From contig NZ_JAGFBU010000001.1 in NCBI RefSeq assembly GCF_017948675.1, forward strand, positions 868,001 to 932,000: DNA of 64,000 nt. Direction: 5' to 3'. The DNA is from Flavobacterium flabelliforme (GTDB taxonomy: Bacteria > Bacteroidota > Bacteroidia > Flavobacteriales > Flavobacteriaceae). Below are positions 1-8,194 of this stretch, in pieces. Position 1 is the stretch's first letter; each line of letters begins with the position of its first letter. Position numbers and translations under genes: made by a program. Under the pieces are notes generated by a model. The model saw nothing but the letters and a program-made list of their open reading frames with translations, had not been told where the DNA came from and did not search any database.

Positions 1-993
1 CTTATAGAAAACGGAACGGCTCCTTATTTTTATATTCCAAAATTGGAACATTATTTAGAAGCAAGATGGTGGAACGAAGTCTTCGAATTTACGCAAGAGT
101 ATTTAGGTGTAAAAAAAGGGACTTTTAAAACTACCGTTTTAATAGAAACGATTACTGCCAGTTTTCAATTGGATGAAATCATCTACGAATTAAGAGATCA
201 TATTGTGGGATTGAATTGCGGACGTTGGGATTATATTTTTTCCTACATCAAGAAATTACGAAAAAAACCTGCATTTATAGTTCCAAATAGAGATCAGGTT
301 ACAATGGCAGCTCCTTTTATGAGTGCTTATTCGCAATTGGTAATTCAGAGATGCCACAAGCGCAACATCCATGCAATAGGCGGAATGGCAGCACAAATTC
401 CGATTAAAAACAACGAAGATGCTAACAAAATTGCTTTTGATAAAGTAATTGCTGATAAAGAAAGAGAAGTGAAAAATGGTCATGATGGCACCTGGGTGGC
501 TCATCCAGATTTAGTTCCGTTAGCCATGAAGGTTTTTGACAACTACATGCCAACAAAAAATCAAATTCACATCAAGAGAGCGGATTTAAACATTACAGAA
601 AGCGATTTGCTTGAAACTCCAAAAGGAACCATTACTGAAGAAGGTGTTCGAAAAAACATTAGTATATCTGTTTTATATATGGCCTCTTGGCTTAACGGAC
701 AAGGCGCTGCTGCATTACACCATTTAATGGAAGATGCTGCTACTGCCGAAATATCGAGATCACAGTTGTGGCAATGGCTTCAAAACAAAGTAGTTTTGGA
801 CAATCAAAAAGTACTCTGCGAAAAATACTATCATCGTTTGGCGATGGAGGAATTTGAAAAAATTAGAGAATTAGTGGGTGACGAAAATCACGATAAACAA
901 AAATACAGATTAGCAGAACAATTACTAGACATCTTAGTCGTAAACGATAAATTCATCGAGTTTCTGACTATTCCAGGATATAAATATCTATAA
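1..993 (+). CDS. aceB: Malate synthase A (5' end outside window)
   Basis: The reading frame is open from base 1, so the gene begins upstream of the window; the TTG at 43 is an internal Leu, not the start. The first visible residues (GTAPYFYIPKLE, then LEARWWNEVF) match the conserved central part of malate synthase A, which condenses glyoxylate with acetyl-CoA to give malate. About 330 C-terminal residues are present; the family is usually near 530. The C-terminal region contains the expected SRSQLWQWL helix. Isocitrate lyase follows 43 bases downstream on the same strand, giving a two-gene glyoxylate-shunt operon for growth on acetate, fatty acids or other C2-yielding carbon. Identification is firm; only the N-terminus is missing. 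Confidence 0.95.
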   Translation, partial: LIENGTAPYFYIPKLEHYLEARWWNEVFEFTQEYLGVKKGTFKTTVLIETITASFQLDEIIYELRDHIVGLNCGRWDYIFSYIKKLRKKPAFIVPNRDQVTMAAPFMSAYSQLVIQRCHKRNIHAIGGMAAQIPIKNNEDANKIAFDKVIADKEREVKNGHDGTWVAHPDLVPLAMKVFDNYMPTKNQIHIKRADLNITESDLLETPKGTITEEGVRKNISISVLYMASWLNGQGAAALHHLMEDAATAEISRSQLWQWLQNKVVLDNQKVLCEKYYHRLAMEEFEKIRELVGDENHDKQKYRLAEQLLDILVVNDKFIEFLTIPGYKYL

Positions 994-1036
994 AACATAT
1001 TAAAAACTATTAACACACAACCAAAAAAATACAAAA

Positions 1037-2317
1037 ATGAAAACTACAGAAACAAGAATACAAGAATTAGTTACTGATTGGCTTACAAACCCAAGATGGG
1101 AAGGAATTCAGCGCCCTTACACTGCTGAAGAAGTAGTAAAATTACAAGGATCTTACCAAATAGAACATAGTGTAGCCAGAATTGGAGCAAACAATCTTTG
1201 GAATAAATTAAATGCCCAAGACTTTGTAGCTGGTCTTGGTGCGTTAACAGGAAACCAAGCCATTCAGGAAGTAGAAGCCGGACTTGACGCCATATACTTG
1301 AGTGGTTGGCAAGTTGCAGCTGATGCCAATGTAGCTGGGGAAATGTATCCTGATCAGTCCTTATATCCTGCTAATAGTGTTCCCTTAGTAGTAAAAAGAA
1401 TAAACAATGCATTGTTGCGAGCTGACCAAATACAAGTGGTAAATGGAACTGCGGATAAAAAAGAATATTTAGTTCCAATAGTTGCAGATGCCGAAGCTGG
1501 TTTTGGTGGAAATTTAAATGCTTTTGAATTAATGAAAGCCATGATTGAGGCTGGTGCTGCTGGAGTTCATTTTGAAGATCAATTGAGTTCTGCAAAAAAA
1601 TGCGGTCATTTAGGCGGAAAAGTATTAGTACCTACACAAGAAGCAATCAACAAACTCATAGCTGCCCGTTTAGCAGCAGATGTTATGGGAACACCAACCA
1701 TTGTGGTAGCAAGAACAGATGCAGATGCAGCCAATTTACTTACGAGTGACATTGATCCTAGAGATGCAAAATTCATTACAGGAGAAAAAACTGGAGAAGG
1801 ATTTTTCTATGTAAATTGTGGCGTAGAACAAGGCATTGACAGAGGATTAAGTTACGCACCTTATGCTGATTTAATTTGGATGGAAACTAGCAATCCTGAT
1901 TTAGATTATGCTAGAAAATTTGCAGAAGGAATTCATGCTAAATTTCCAGGAAAAATGTTAGCATACAATTGTTCTCCTTCTTTCAACTGGGCTGCAAAAT
2001 TATCAGTGGCTGAAATGGAAACTTTTAGGGAAGATCTTGCTGCAATGGGTTATAAATTTCAGTTTATTACATTAGCAGGTTTCCACGCCTTGAATACAAG
2101 TATGTTTGAACTATCAAAAGCGTATAAAGAAAGAGGAATGGCTGGTTATTCTGAATTGCAAGAGCGCGAATTTGCTTTGCAGCAACACGGTTTTAAAGCA
2201 GTTAAACACCAAGGGTTTGTAGGAACCTCTTATTTTGATGCCGTGCAAAACACTGTAACTATAGGAAAATCATCTACTACTGCGATGAAAGATTCAACTG
2301 AAGCCGCACAGTTTTAA
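1037..2317 (+). CDS. aceA: Isocitrate lyase
   Basis: A 426-residue cytoplasmic enzyme that splits isocitrate into succinate and glyoxylate. The signature KKCGH is at residues 187-191, with Cys189 the catalytic base, followed by the conserved [11 protein letters not shown] segment. The length is that of the bacterial homotetrameric enzyme. It starts at an ATG 43 bases after the malate synthase stop and is followed by a strong terminator, so the two are probably one transcript supplying glyoxylate directly to the upstream gene's product. Confidence 0.97.
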   Translation: MKTTETRIQELVTDWLTNPRWEGIQRPYTAEEVVKLQGSYQIEHSVARIGANNLWNKLNAQDFVAGLGALTGNQAIQEVEAGLDAIYLSGWQVAADANVAGEMYPDQSLYPANSVPLVVKRINNALLRADQIQVVNGTADKKEYLVPIVADAEAGFGGNLNAFELMKAMIEAGAAGVHFEDQLSSAKKCGHLGGKVLVPTQEAINKLIAARLAADVMGTPTIVVARTDADAANLLTSDIDPRDAKFITGEKTGEGFFYVNCGVEQGIDRGLSYAPYADLIWMETSNPDLDYARKFAEGIHAKFPGKMLAYNCSPSFNWAAKLSVAEMETFREDLAAMGYKFQFITLAGFHALNTSMFELSKAYKERGMAGYSELQEREFALQQHGFKAVKHQGFVGTSYFDAVQNTVTIGKSSTTAMKDSTEAAQF

Positions 2318-2364
2318 TATTATTCAAAAAAGACAGCACAGACTATAAATAATTATAGAATCTA

Positions 2365-2417
2365 GACAAAGCATATCATTTAAAATTTAATTTTAAATGA
2401 TATGCTTTGTCTTTTGT
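2365..2417 (+). terminator. Rho-independent terminator of aceBA
   Basis: A perfect 21-bp inverted repeat (2365-2385 and 2391-2411) with a 5-base loop, followed by a short T-rich run. It lies 47 bases after the aceA stop and is nearly symmetrical. Confidence 0.85.
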
Positions 2418-2461
2418 ATTAAATTTTACCAAATGCATAACTTAAAACGATATAAACTTAG

Positions 2462-2469
2462 TATTTTTG
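2462..2469 (+). promoter_or_regulatory. Bacteroidetes -7 box TATTTTTG upstream of the aminopeptidase
   Basis: Matches TAnnTTTG exactly, 28 bases before the ATG and after the aceA terminator. No good TTTG is seen 19-20 bases upstream, so the call rests on the -7 box and position. Confidence 0.45.
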
Positions 2470-2497
2470 AGTAATTAAAAGTTTAAAACGAATTGTT

Positions 2498-3790
2498 ATG
2501 AAATACCATCAAATTGATCGCAGTTTATTCATAAAAAATCGCGCAAAGTTCATGGCTCAAATGAAGCCAAAAAGTGTTGCGATTTTCAACTCAAACGATA
2601 TATATCCCGTTTCTGCTGATAGTACTTTACCCTTTGCACAACACCGAGACATTTTTTATCTAAGTGGTGTAGATCAAGAAGAAAGCATCTTATTACTTTT
2701 TCCAGATGCTCCTTATGAGCACCAAAGAGAAATTTTATTCCTAAAAGAAACAAGCGAACTTATTGCGATTTGGGAAGGCGAAAAACTCACAAAAGAACGC
2801 GCCTTTGAAGTTTCTGGAATTAGAACCGTTTATTGGTTACAAGATTTCGAAAAGATTTTATTCGAAATGATGACACATTCTGATACTATTTATATCAATA
2901 CCAATGAGCATTACCGTGCCACTGTAGAAACAGAAACTCGTGAAGCTCGTTTTGTAAAATGGTGGAAAGACAAATATCCAGCACATACAGTCGCAAAAAG
3001 TAACCCAATATTACAGCGTTTGCGTTCTGTAAAAGAAACAGAAGAGCTCGATTTAATTCAAAATGCATGTAATATTACCGAGCTAGGTTTTAGAAGATTA
3101 CTTTCTTTTGTTAAACCTAACGTAACCGAATATGAAATTGAAGCCGAACTGATTCATGAATTTGTTCGAAATCGCTCTAAAGGATTTGCTTACACGCCAA
3201 TTATTGCTTCCGGAAATAATGCAAACGTTTTGCATTATATTGAAAACAACCAACAATGTAAAGCGGGAGATTTAATATTACTGGATGTTGCGGCAGAATA
3301 TGCTAATTATTCTAGTGACATGACCCGAACAATTCCAGTATCAGGAAAATATTCAAACAGACAAAAAGACGTTTACAACGCCGTTTTAAGGGTGAAAAAT
3401 GAAGCTACAAAAATGCTTACTCCAGGAACATTATGGAAACAATACCATATTGAAGTAGGGAAAATCATGACTTCAGAATTACTTGGTTTGGGCTTAATTG
3501 ACAAAGCTGATGTTCAGAACGAAAATCCAGACTGGCCAGCGTACAAGAAATATTTCATGCACGGAACTTCACACCACATGGGCTTAGACACGCACGATTA
3601 CGGGATTCTAACAGAACCAATGCAAGCTAATATGGTTTTTACTGTTGAACCAGGAATATATATCCCTGCTGAAGGTTTCGGAATTAGATTAGAAGATAAT
3701 TTAATCGTTCAAGAAAGTGGCGAACCCTTCAATATGATGCGTAACATTCCTATCGAAATCGAAGAAATTGAGGAATTAATGAATTCTTAA
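2498..3790 (+). CDS. pepP: Xaa-Pro aminopeptidase, M24B family
   Basis: A 430-residue metallopeptidase that removes the N-terminal residue of peptides with proline in second position. Residues 1-140 form the aminopeptidase-P N-terminal domain (FAQHRDIFYLSGVDQEES). The C-terminal pita-bread domain has all five metal ligands in context: Asp in LLLDVAAEY, Asp in SSDMTRT, His in GTSHHMGLDTHD, Glu in VEPGIY and Glu in RLEDN. There is no signal peptide, so it is probably cytoplasmic. It is a single-gene unit between two terminators. The exact substrate range within the family cannot be read from sequence. Confidence 0.93.
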   Translation: MKYHQIDRSLFIKNRAKFMAQMKPKSVAIFNSNDIYPVSADSTLPFAQHRDIFYLSGVDQEESILLLFPDAPYEHQREILFLKETSELIAIWEGEKLTKERAFEVSGIRTVYWLQDFEKILFEMMTHSDTIYINTNEHYRATVETETREARFVKWWKDKYPAHTVAKSNPILQRLRSVKETEELDLIQNACNITELGFRRLLSFVKPNVTEYEIEAELIHEFVRNRSKGFAYTPIIASGNNANVLHYIENNQQCKAGDLILLDVAAEYANYSSDMTRTIPVSGKYSNRQKDVYNAVLRVKNEATKMLTPGTLWKQYHIEVGKIMTSELLGLGLIDKADVQNENPDWPAYKKYFMHGTSHHMGLDTHDYGILTEPMQANMVFTVEPGIYIPAEGFGIRLEDNLIVQESGEPFNMMRNIPIEIEEIEELMNS

Positions 3791-3811
3791 TACCCTTTAA
3801 TTATAGATCAC

Positions 3812-3847
3812 AAATCGGTTTGCAGCAATGTAAACCGATTTTTTTTG
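3812..3847 (+). terminator. Terminator of the aminopeptidase gene
   Basis: 10-bp perfect stem (3812-3821 with 3832-3841), 10-base loop, then a run of T to 3846, 21 bases after the stop codon. Confidence 0.85.
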
Positions 3848-3966
3848 GGCGCAACCCAACTTCCGTAAACTACAGTTGGGTCGGGCTATTCACTACAAGT
3901 CCTCGCAACGCATAAAAATGCGAAGCTGTGGGCTTTTCGTTGCTATCCCTTGCGCGGTTTGCGAGA
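3847..3966 (+). repeat. GC-rich intergenic repeat with nested hairpins
   Basis: This stretch is clearly richer in G and C than its surroundings. It contains an 8-bp inverted repeat (3854-3861 with 3874-3881), then GGGCTATTCACTA, a second hairpin centred on 3914 (CGCAT / ATGCG), then CGTTGCTATCCCTTGCGCGG. The layout, with short conserved arms ending in GCTATCC-like words around a variable hairpin, resembles a dispersed intergenic element I associate with Flavobacterium genomes. A related element is at 17602-17676 in this window. It begins directly after the terminator T-run. No ORF crosses it. Its function is unknown. Confidence 0.6.
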
Positions 3967-4260
3967 AAAAATCAATTTCAATGTCGCCAATTCTAAAAAA
4001 ATTTCTAAAAATGTAACTTTACCTATCTATTTTAGACCTATTTAACAAACCTATTGTTTTAGTTTTTTTGTAATAATTTTAAAAAAAATGAACTTTCACA
4101 AGGAATAATATTAGTCTAAGGATTTGTTAGTTATGGAGGTTACAAAGACTTTGTTTACTTTTAATTATCAAAACAATAACATTATGTCTGTGCGGTAAAT
4201 GAATCACACAAAAATATTGTTAGAACTAAAAAAGAAATAATAAACTTAAAACATACAATC
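3967..4260. other. AT-rich non-coding region before the TIGR00266 gene
   Basis: About 290 bases with no supported gene. A near-match to a -7 box (TACTTTTA, near 4156) is the only promoter-like word noted. The first 40 bases are the tail of the repeat region. Confidence 0.5.
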
Positions 4261-5061
4261 ATGCAAGCACACGAAATAGATTATCACATATTTGGCGAGG
4301 AAATGCAATATGTAGAAATAGAATTAGATCCACAAGAAATAGTAATTGCCGAAGCGGGCAGTTTTATGATGATGGACAATAATATCCAGATGCAAACTAT
4401 ATTTGGCGATGGATCGGCACAACAAAATACTATATTTGACAAATTATTAAGTGCTGGAAAACGAGTATTAACTGGCGAAAGTCTGTTTATGACCGCCTTC
4501 ATCAATCAGAATAACACAAAAAGCAAAGTTTCATTTGCTGCTCCTTATCCCGGAAAAATTATCCCAATAGACTTAACACATTTTGGAGGAAAATTTATTT
4601 GTCAGAAAGACTCTTTCCTTTGTGCTGCAAAAGGAGTTGCTATCGGAATCGAATTTTCTAAAAAATTAGGTCGTGGCTTATTTGGTGGCGAAGGTTTTAT
4701 CATGCAAAAAATAGAAGGCGACGGAATGGCGTTTGTGCATTCTGGAGGAACATTAGCCAAAAAAGAATTAGCAGTTGGTGAAATCCTAAAAGTAGACACT
4801 GGTTGTATCGTAGGATTCACGAAAGATGTCGATTATGATATTGAATTTATAGGCGGAATCAAGAATTCTATTTTTGGTGGCGAAGGATTATTCTATGCCA
4901 CACTTCGTGGGCCAGGAACAGTATATATCCAATCTTTACCTTTTAGCAGACTAGCTGATAGAATAATTGCATCGGCACCCAGAGCTGGCGGAAAAAGTCG
5001 TGAAGAAGGCAATTTATTAGGCGGATTGGGCAATTTATTAGATGGCGATAACCGATTTTAA
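4261..5061 (+). CDS. TIGR00266 / AIM24-family protein
   Basis: A 266-residue protein of the TIGR00266 (DUF124, AIM24-like) family, which has a beta-rich, glycine-studded fold and no established enzymatic role in bacteria. Visible hallmarks are the early EAGSFMMMD segment, repeated FGGEG motifs (around residues 141 and 206), and GGTLAKKELAVGE followed by DTGCIVGF. The C-terminus is a Gly/Leu-rich tail. There is no signal peptide or membrane helix. It stands alone between the repeat region and a convergent AbiH gene. Family assignment is secure; the function is not. Confidence 0.88.
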   Translation: MQAHEIDYHIFGEEMQYVEIELDPQEIVIAEAGSFMMMDNNIQMQTIFGDGSAQQNTIFDKLLSAGKRVLTGESLFMTAFINQNNTKSKVSFAAPYPGKIIPIDLTHFGGKFICQKDSFLCAAKGVAIGIEFSKKLGRGLFGGEGFIMQKIEGDGMAFVHSGGTLAKKELAVGEILKVDTGCIVGFTKDVDYDIEFIGGIKNSIFGGEGLFYATLRGPGTVYIQSLPFSRLADRIIASAPRAGGKSREEGNLLGGLGNLLDGDNRF

Positions 5062-5069
5062 AATTTTAA

Positions 5070-5093
5070 ATGGCTTTCAGAAATGAGAGCCAT
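5070..5093. terminator. Shared terminator between convergent genes
   Basis: A 9-bp stem with one G-T type pair (5070-5078 with 5085-5093) fills the 33-base gap between the TIGR00266 stop and the AbiH stop. AT-rich flanks could serve either strand. Confidence 0.55.
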
Positions 5094-5094
5094 A

Positions 5095-6330
5095 TTATTT
5101 ATATCGTAGCAGTTGAATTTGCGGTAATGGTTGGCATAGCGTTTTATTAACTATTTTTTCTCTCATCAACTTCTTTTTATTAAAATGTCTAGATATATTT
5201 TGAATAATCTCAGTATAATTATCTGTGCCGTCTTCTCTTTCATGATAAAATACCTTTATAGATCGACAATTATCATGCTCAAAAACTGTATTCAGTAAAG
5301 TTCTGTCAGACAAGCCACAAGAATGACCCATGATATAAATTTGAAATTTATCATTTTCAATAAAATCTAATAGACTTTTATAATTAGAATTTTGAAGATA
5401 TAAAAATGATTTAAAATTCCTCAAATATTCATTATCATTTATATTTTCAATTATTTTATAATCCTCATCCATTTCGTCTCCAAAACCGAAATTAATTTTA
5501 TTTTCATCTTTATTACCTATTATTCCATGAATAAAATTAACTTCTATTTCATCCGCCGTATTATTACTATATCTAATTGGAGTACGAGAATAATTGAAAT
5601 TTAATATTTGAACACGACTTTGATTTTTACCAATTCCCTTCGATTCGTTAAGCTGACCCTCAATTTCTTTATGATCTTTTTCATGAAACTCATTTAATAA
5701 ATCTAGTTTATTTGAAAACATGCCTACTGGAGTAATTAATTTTTGAAATTTAGAAGATTCAGTTCTTGAGAACGACGACATTTGTAAATCGAAAACATTC
5801 AATACTCTATCGTTCAAATACTTTTCCAACAGAATTTTTACTTGTTCAAATTCATTATTTAATTTTTTAGTTTGACTTTTTTGTTCATTTATTAAAATTT
5901 CTTTTGATACATAATTTTTGATATGTTCTGATTTAATGATCTTTTTCAATAATATGAAATACTCGTTTTCTATATCAACCCAATTTTCAACATTTTTCTG
6001 ATTAATTAGCTTAAAAAAATCATTTTTATAAACTAAAATATCTTCTCGTAGATATTTCCCGGTCATTAAATTATTACCATATTCACGGTATATCTCTGCA
6101 TTTTCAAATTTAATTTTTTCATCATATTTCATAATTAGTTTAGATAATCTTGATAAATTTGAAATTTCATCAAATTTTACATCTTTAGCAATATTTTGAA
6201 AGGAAATAAATTCATCTTCATGACTTGAAGATTTTATATTCTTCCAATAATCATCAATAAAATCCTTATAAGAAGTAGGCAATCCATGCTCTAAATCAAA
6301 TCCATTTCCGATAATAATAAGTCTATTCAT
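5095..6330 (-). CDS. AbiH-family abortive-infection protein
   Basis: A 411-residue protein whose N-terminus, RLIIIGNGFDLEHGLPTSY, is the hallmark of the AbiH family, named for a lactococcal phage abortive-infection gene. The later LNFNYSRTP, VNFIHG and NFGFGDEMDEDY segments, and the C-terminal IYIMGHSCGLSDR, match the family's other conserved blocks. The glycine-rich start suggests a nucleotide-binding fold, which is an inference. The gene is very rich in Lys, Asn and Ile and lower in GC than its neighbours. It sits alone between two housekeeping-type genes without any other defence gene in view, consistent with acquisition. Most likely a cytoplasmic anti-phage protein; activity is unproven. 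Confidence 0.88.
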   Translation of the reverse strand: MNRLIIIGNGFDLEHGLPTSYKDFIDDYWKNIKSSSHEDEFISFQNIAKDVKFDEISNLSRLSKLIMKYDEKIKFENAEIYREYGNNLMTGKYLREDILVYKNDFFKLINQKNVENWVDIENEYFILLKKIIKSEHIKNYVSKEILINEQKSQTKKLNNEFEQVKILLEKYLNDRVLNVFDLQMSSFSRTESSKFQKLITPVGMFSNKLDLLNEFHEKDHKEIEGQLNESKGIGKNQSRVQILNFNYSRTPIRYSNNTADEIEVNFIHGIIGNKDENKINFGFGDEMDEDYKIIENINDNEYLRNFKSFLYLQNSNYKSLLDFIENDKFQIYIMGHSCGLSDRTLLNTVFEHDNCRSIKVFYHEREDGTDNYTEIIQNISRHFNKKKLMREKIVNKTLCQPLPQIQLLRYK

Positions 6331-6413
6331 CTTTAAAAAGTGCTTTTCTCAAATATAGTACTTTCTCTTATATTAACTTATAACTCTAATAGGGTTTAAA
6401 AAAATTAAAATCT

Positions 6414-6421
6414 TAGTTTTG
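6414..6421 (+). promoter_or_regulatory. -7 box TAGTTTTG of the alpha/beta hydrolase gene
   Basis: Exact TAnnTTTG match, 21 bases before a TTG start codon, so the leader would be only about 15 bases. It supports the TTG start because the first in-frame ATG lies far inside the conserved domain. No clear -33 element. Confidence 0.5.
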
Positions 6422-6442
6422 CAAAAAACTTAATTTTCCATT

Positions 6443-7225
6443 TTGAAAAAAACCCAATTCAAAAACACACAAATCTCTTACACCGATGTTGGCAAAGGAA
6501 CTGCTATTGTTTTACTTCATGGTTTTTTAGAAAATAAAACTATGTGGGATTTTTATGTCCCAGAATTTGCCAAAAAAAATCGCGTAATTACTATAGATTT
6601 GTTAGGCCATGGCGAATCAGAATGTTTGGGTTATGTACATTCGATGGAAGATCACGCAGATGCCGTTTATGCTGTTTTATCAGAACTTCGCATTCGCAAA
6701 GCTTTTTTTGTAGGGCATTCTATGGGTGGTTATGTAGTTTTGGCTTTTGCCGAATTATATCCTGAATATATAAAAGGAATCGCTTTATTAAACTCAACCG
6801 CAAAAGCAGACAATGAGGAACGAAAAATAAATCGAGATCGAGCAGTAAAAGCAGTAAAACAGTCTTTCGTAAATTTCATATCTTTATCTATTTCCAATTT
6901 ATTTAGCGAAAACAATAGAGAGAGACTTGCAGTAAAGATTGATAAAGTAAAAAAAGAAGCCCTTAAAACACCATTACAAGGAATTGTTGCTTCGTTGGAA
7001 GGAATGAAAATCAGAACGGATCGCGAACTTATTTTACACTTATCGACATTTCCTATCTTAATGGTTTTAGGAGAAAAGGATCCTGTACTTCCTTATCACG
7101 AAACTAGTAAACAAATAGAACAAACAAAAGTAGAGCTCATAACTTATGCAGACGGCCACATGAGCTATATTGAAAACCAAGAAAACTTACTGAAAGTTTT
7201 AATAGCCTTTTTTAAGAAAATTTAA
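6443..7225 (+). CDS. Alpha/beta hydrolase
   Basis: A 260-residue alpha/beta-hydrolase with an intact triad: Ser in the nucleophile elbow GHSMGG (near residue 94), Asp in GEKDPVLPY, and His in DGHMSY. The oxyanion-side motif LLHGFLENK is at residues 24-32. There is no signal peptide, so it is cytoplasmic. The start is TTG: an in-frame stop at 6431-6433 excludes anything further upstream, and the promoter box just before fits. The stop overlaps by four bases the stop end of the convergent ABC gene. The substrate cannot be predicted; the family includes esterases, lipases and dehalogenase-like enzymes. Confidence 0.88.
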   Translation: MKKTQFKNTQISYTDVGKGTAIVLLHGFLENKTMWDFYVPEFAKKNRVITIDLLGHGESECLGYVHSMEDHADAVYAVLSELRIRKAFFVGHSMGGYVVLAFAELYPEYIKGIALLNSTAKADNEERKINRDRAVKAVKQSFVNFISLSISNLFSENNRERLAVKIDKVKKEALKTPLQGIVASLEGMKIRTDRELILHLSTFPILMVLGEKDPVLPYHETSKQIEQTKVELITYADGHMSYIENQENLLKVLIAFFKKI

Positions 7226-7893
7226 ATCATTCCAGCTCTCAAATAACCGCGTTCCACCAATTCCTCTTTATTTTTTAGATGAAACATTTTGCCTTCTTTC
7301 ATCAAGGCTAATTTAGTAGATACTTTGATCACATTTTCATAATTGTGATCAGTGATTATAATTCCTTTTACTGATGCTTTTTCTATAATTAGATTATTAA
7401 TTTTATCGATCATGATTGGCGACAAGCCATTATAAGGCTCATCCAATAAAACAAACTTAGAATCATTGTACAGAATTAATTTAATTTCTAAATACCGTAA
7501 TTCTCCTCCCGATAAATGCTTTATCTTCTTAGTTAGCATGGATTGGATCATATCATCGGCAGAAAAATGCACTATTTTATCTTTAGCAATAGATAATGCA
7601 ATAACCTTTTTGATGGAAAGAGAATTTGGAATAAAATTATACTGCGGCAAGTAACTAATTTGGTTAATTAAAGCGCTAGTATTCGCTTTGACAATACCGT
7701 CCACACGAACAAACTTAAAATCGGCAGCTTCGATACCAAAAATAATTTTTAATAATGTCGATTTCCCAGAACCATTTCTACCTAAAATTCCAACAACTTC
7801 ATTCGTCTCACATTTCAAATAAACATCTGAAATTATAATTTTCCCATTATATTGTTTTTGAACGCTATCCACTTCTAAAACGCTTTTAGTCAT
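7222..7893 (-). CDS. ABC transporter ATP-binding protein
   Basis: A 223-residue stand-alone ATPase subunit. Walker A is GRNGSGKST (near residue 37), the signature is LSGGE, Walker B is FVLLDEP, and the switch His is in ITDHNYE. The start ATG overlaps the stop of the small membrane protein upstream (7890-7893), so the two are translationally coupled and probably form one complex. The only membrane partner in view is very small (83 residues, about two helices), unlike a normal permease. It could be an exporter of unknown substrate or a regulatory ATPase. Confidence 0.88.
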   Translation of the reverse strand: MTKSVLEVDSVQKQYNGKIIISDVYLKCETNEVVGILGRNGSGKSTLLKIIFGIEAADFKFVRVDGIVKANTSALINQISYLPQYNFIPNSLSIKKVIALSIAKDKIVHFSADDMIQSMLTKKIKHLSGGELRYLEIKLILYNDSKFVLLDEPYNGLSPIMIDKINNLIIEKASVKGIIITDHNYENVIKVSTKLALMKEGKMFHLKNKEELVERGYLRAGMI

Positions 7894-8141
7894 AACAATT
7901 TAATAATTAAATTAAGGACCAAAATTAAGAACACTGAAAAAATAAAATTCATCATAAAACCATAAATCAAAAGATATAATTTTGAAATTCCGTTATTATA
8001 ATAAAACAGATACTCGTTCTTAGAGTTCACTTCTTTAAGCAATACACTAATAAAAAATCCAAAAATCAAAAGAACATATTTAAAGGTTTCAAACCCTACA
8101 AAGAACCACACAACACTACTTAATGATAGATTTATTATCAA
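7890..8141 (-). CDS. Small hydrophobic membrane protein paired with ABC ATPase
   Basis: 83 residues with two hydrophobic stretches (about 10-36 and 55-82) separated by a polar loop (KEVNSKNEYLFYYNN). No family recognised. It overlaps the ATPase gene start by four bases and follows the addB-like gene by 53 bases, so all three may be co-transcribed. Probably the membrane partner or anchor of the ATPase, by position only. The overlap and membrane-protein composition argue that it is real despite its size. Confidence 0.7.
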   Translation of the reverse strand: MIINLSLSSVVWFFVGFETFKYVLLIFGFFISVLLKEVNSKNEYLFYYNNGISKLYLLIYGFMMNFIFSVFLILVLNLIIKLL

Positions 8142-8194
8142 AGTACTTTTGTAAAACTCGAATATATTAGCGACTTTTCTAATAGCTTTATAAT

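Noticed and set aside
4021-4260. Possible tRNA or small RNA in the gap before the TIGR00266 gene
   Set aside because: No cloverleaf-compatible arms or T-loop sequence found by eye; plain AT-rich sequence.
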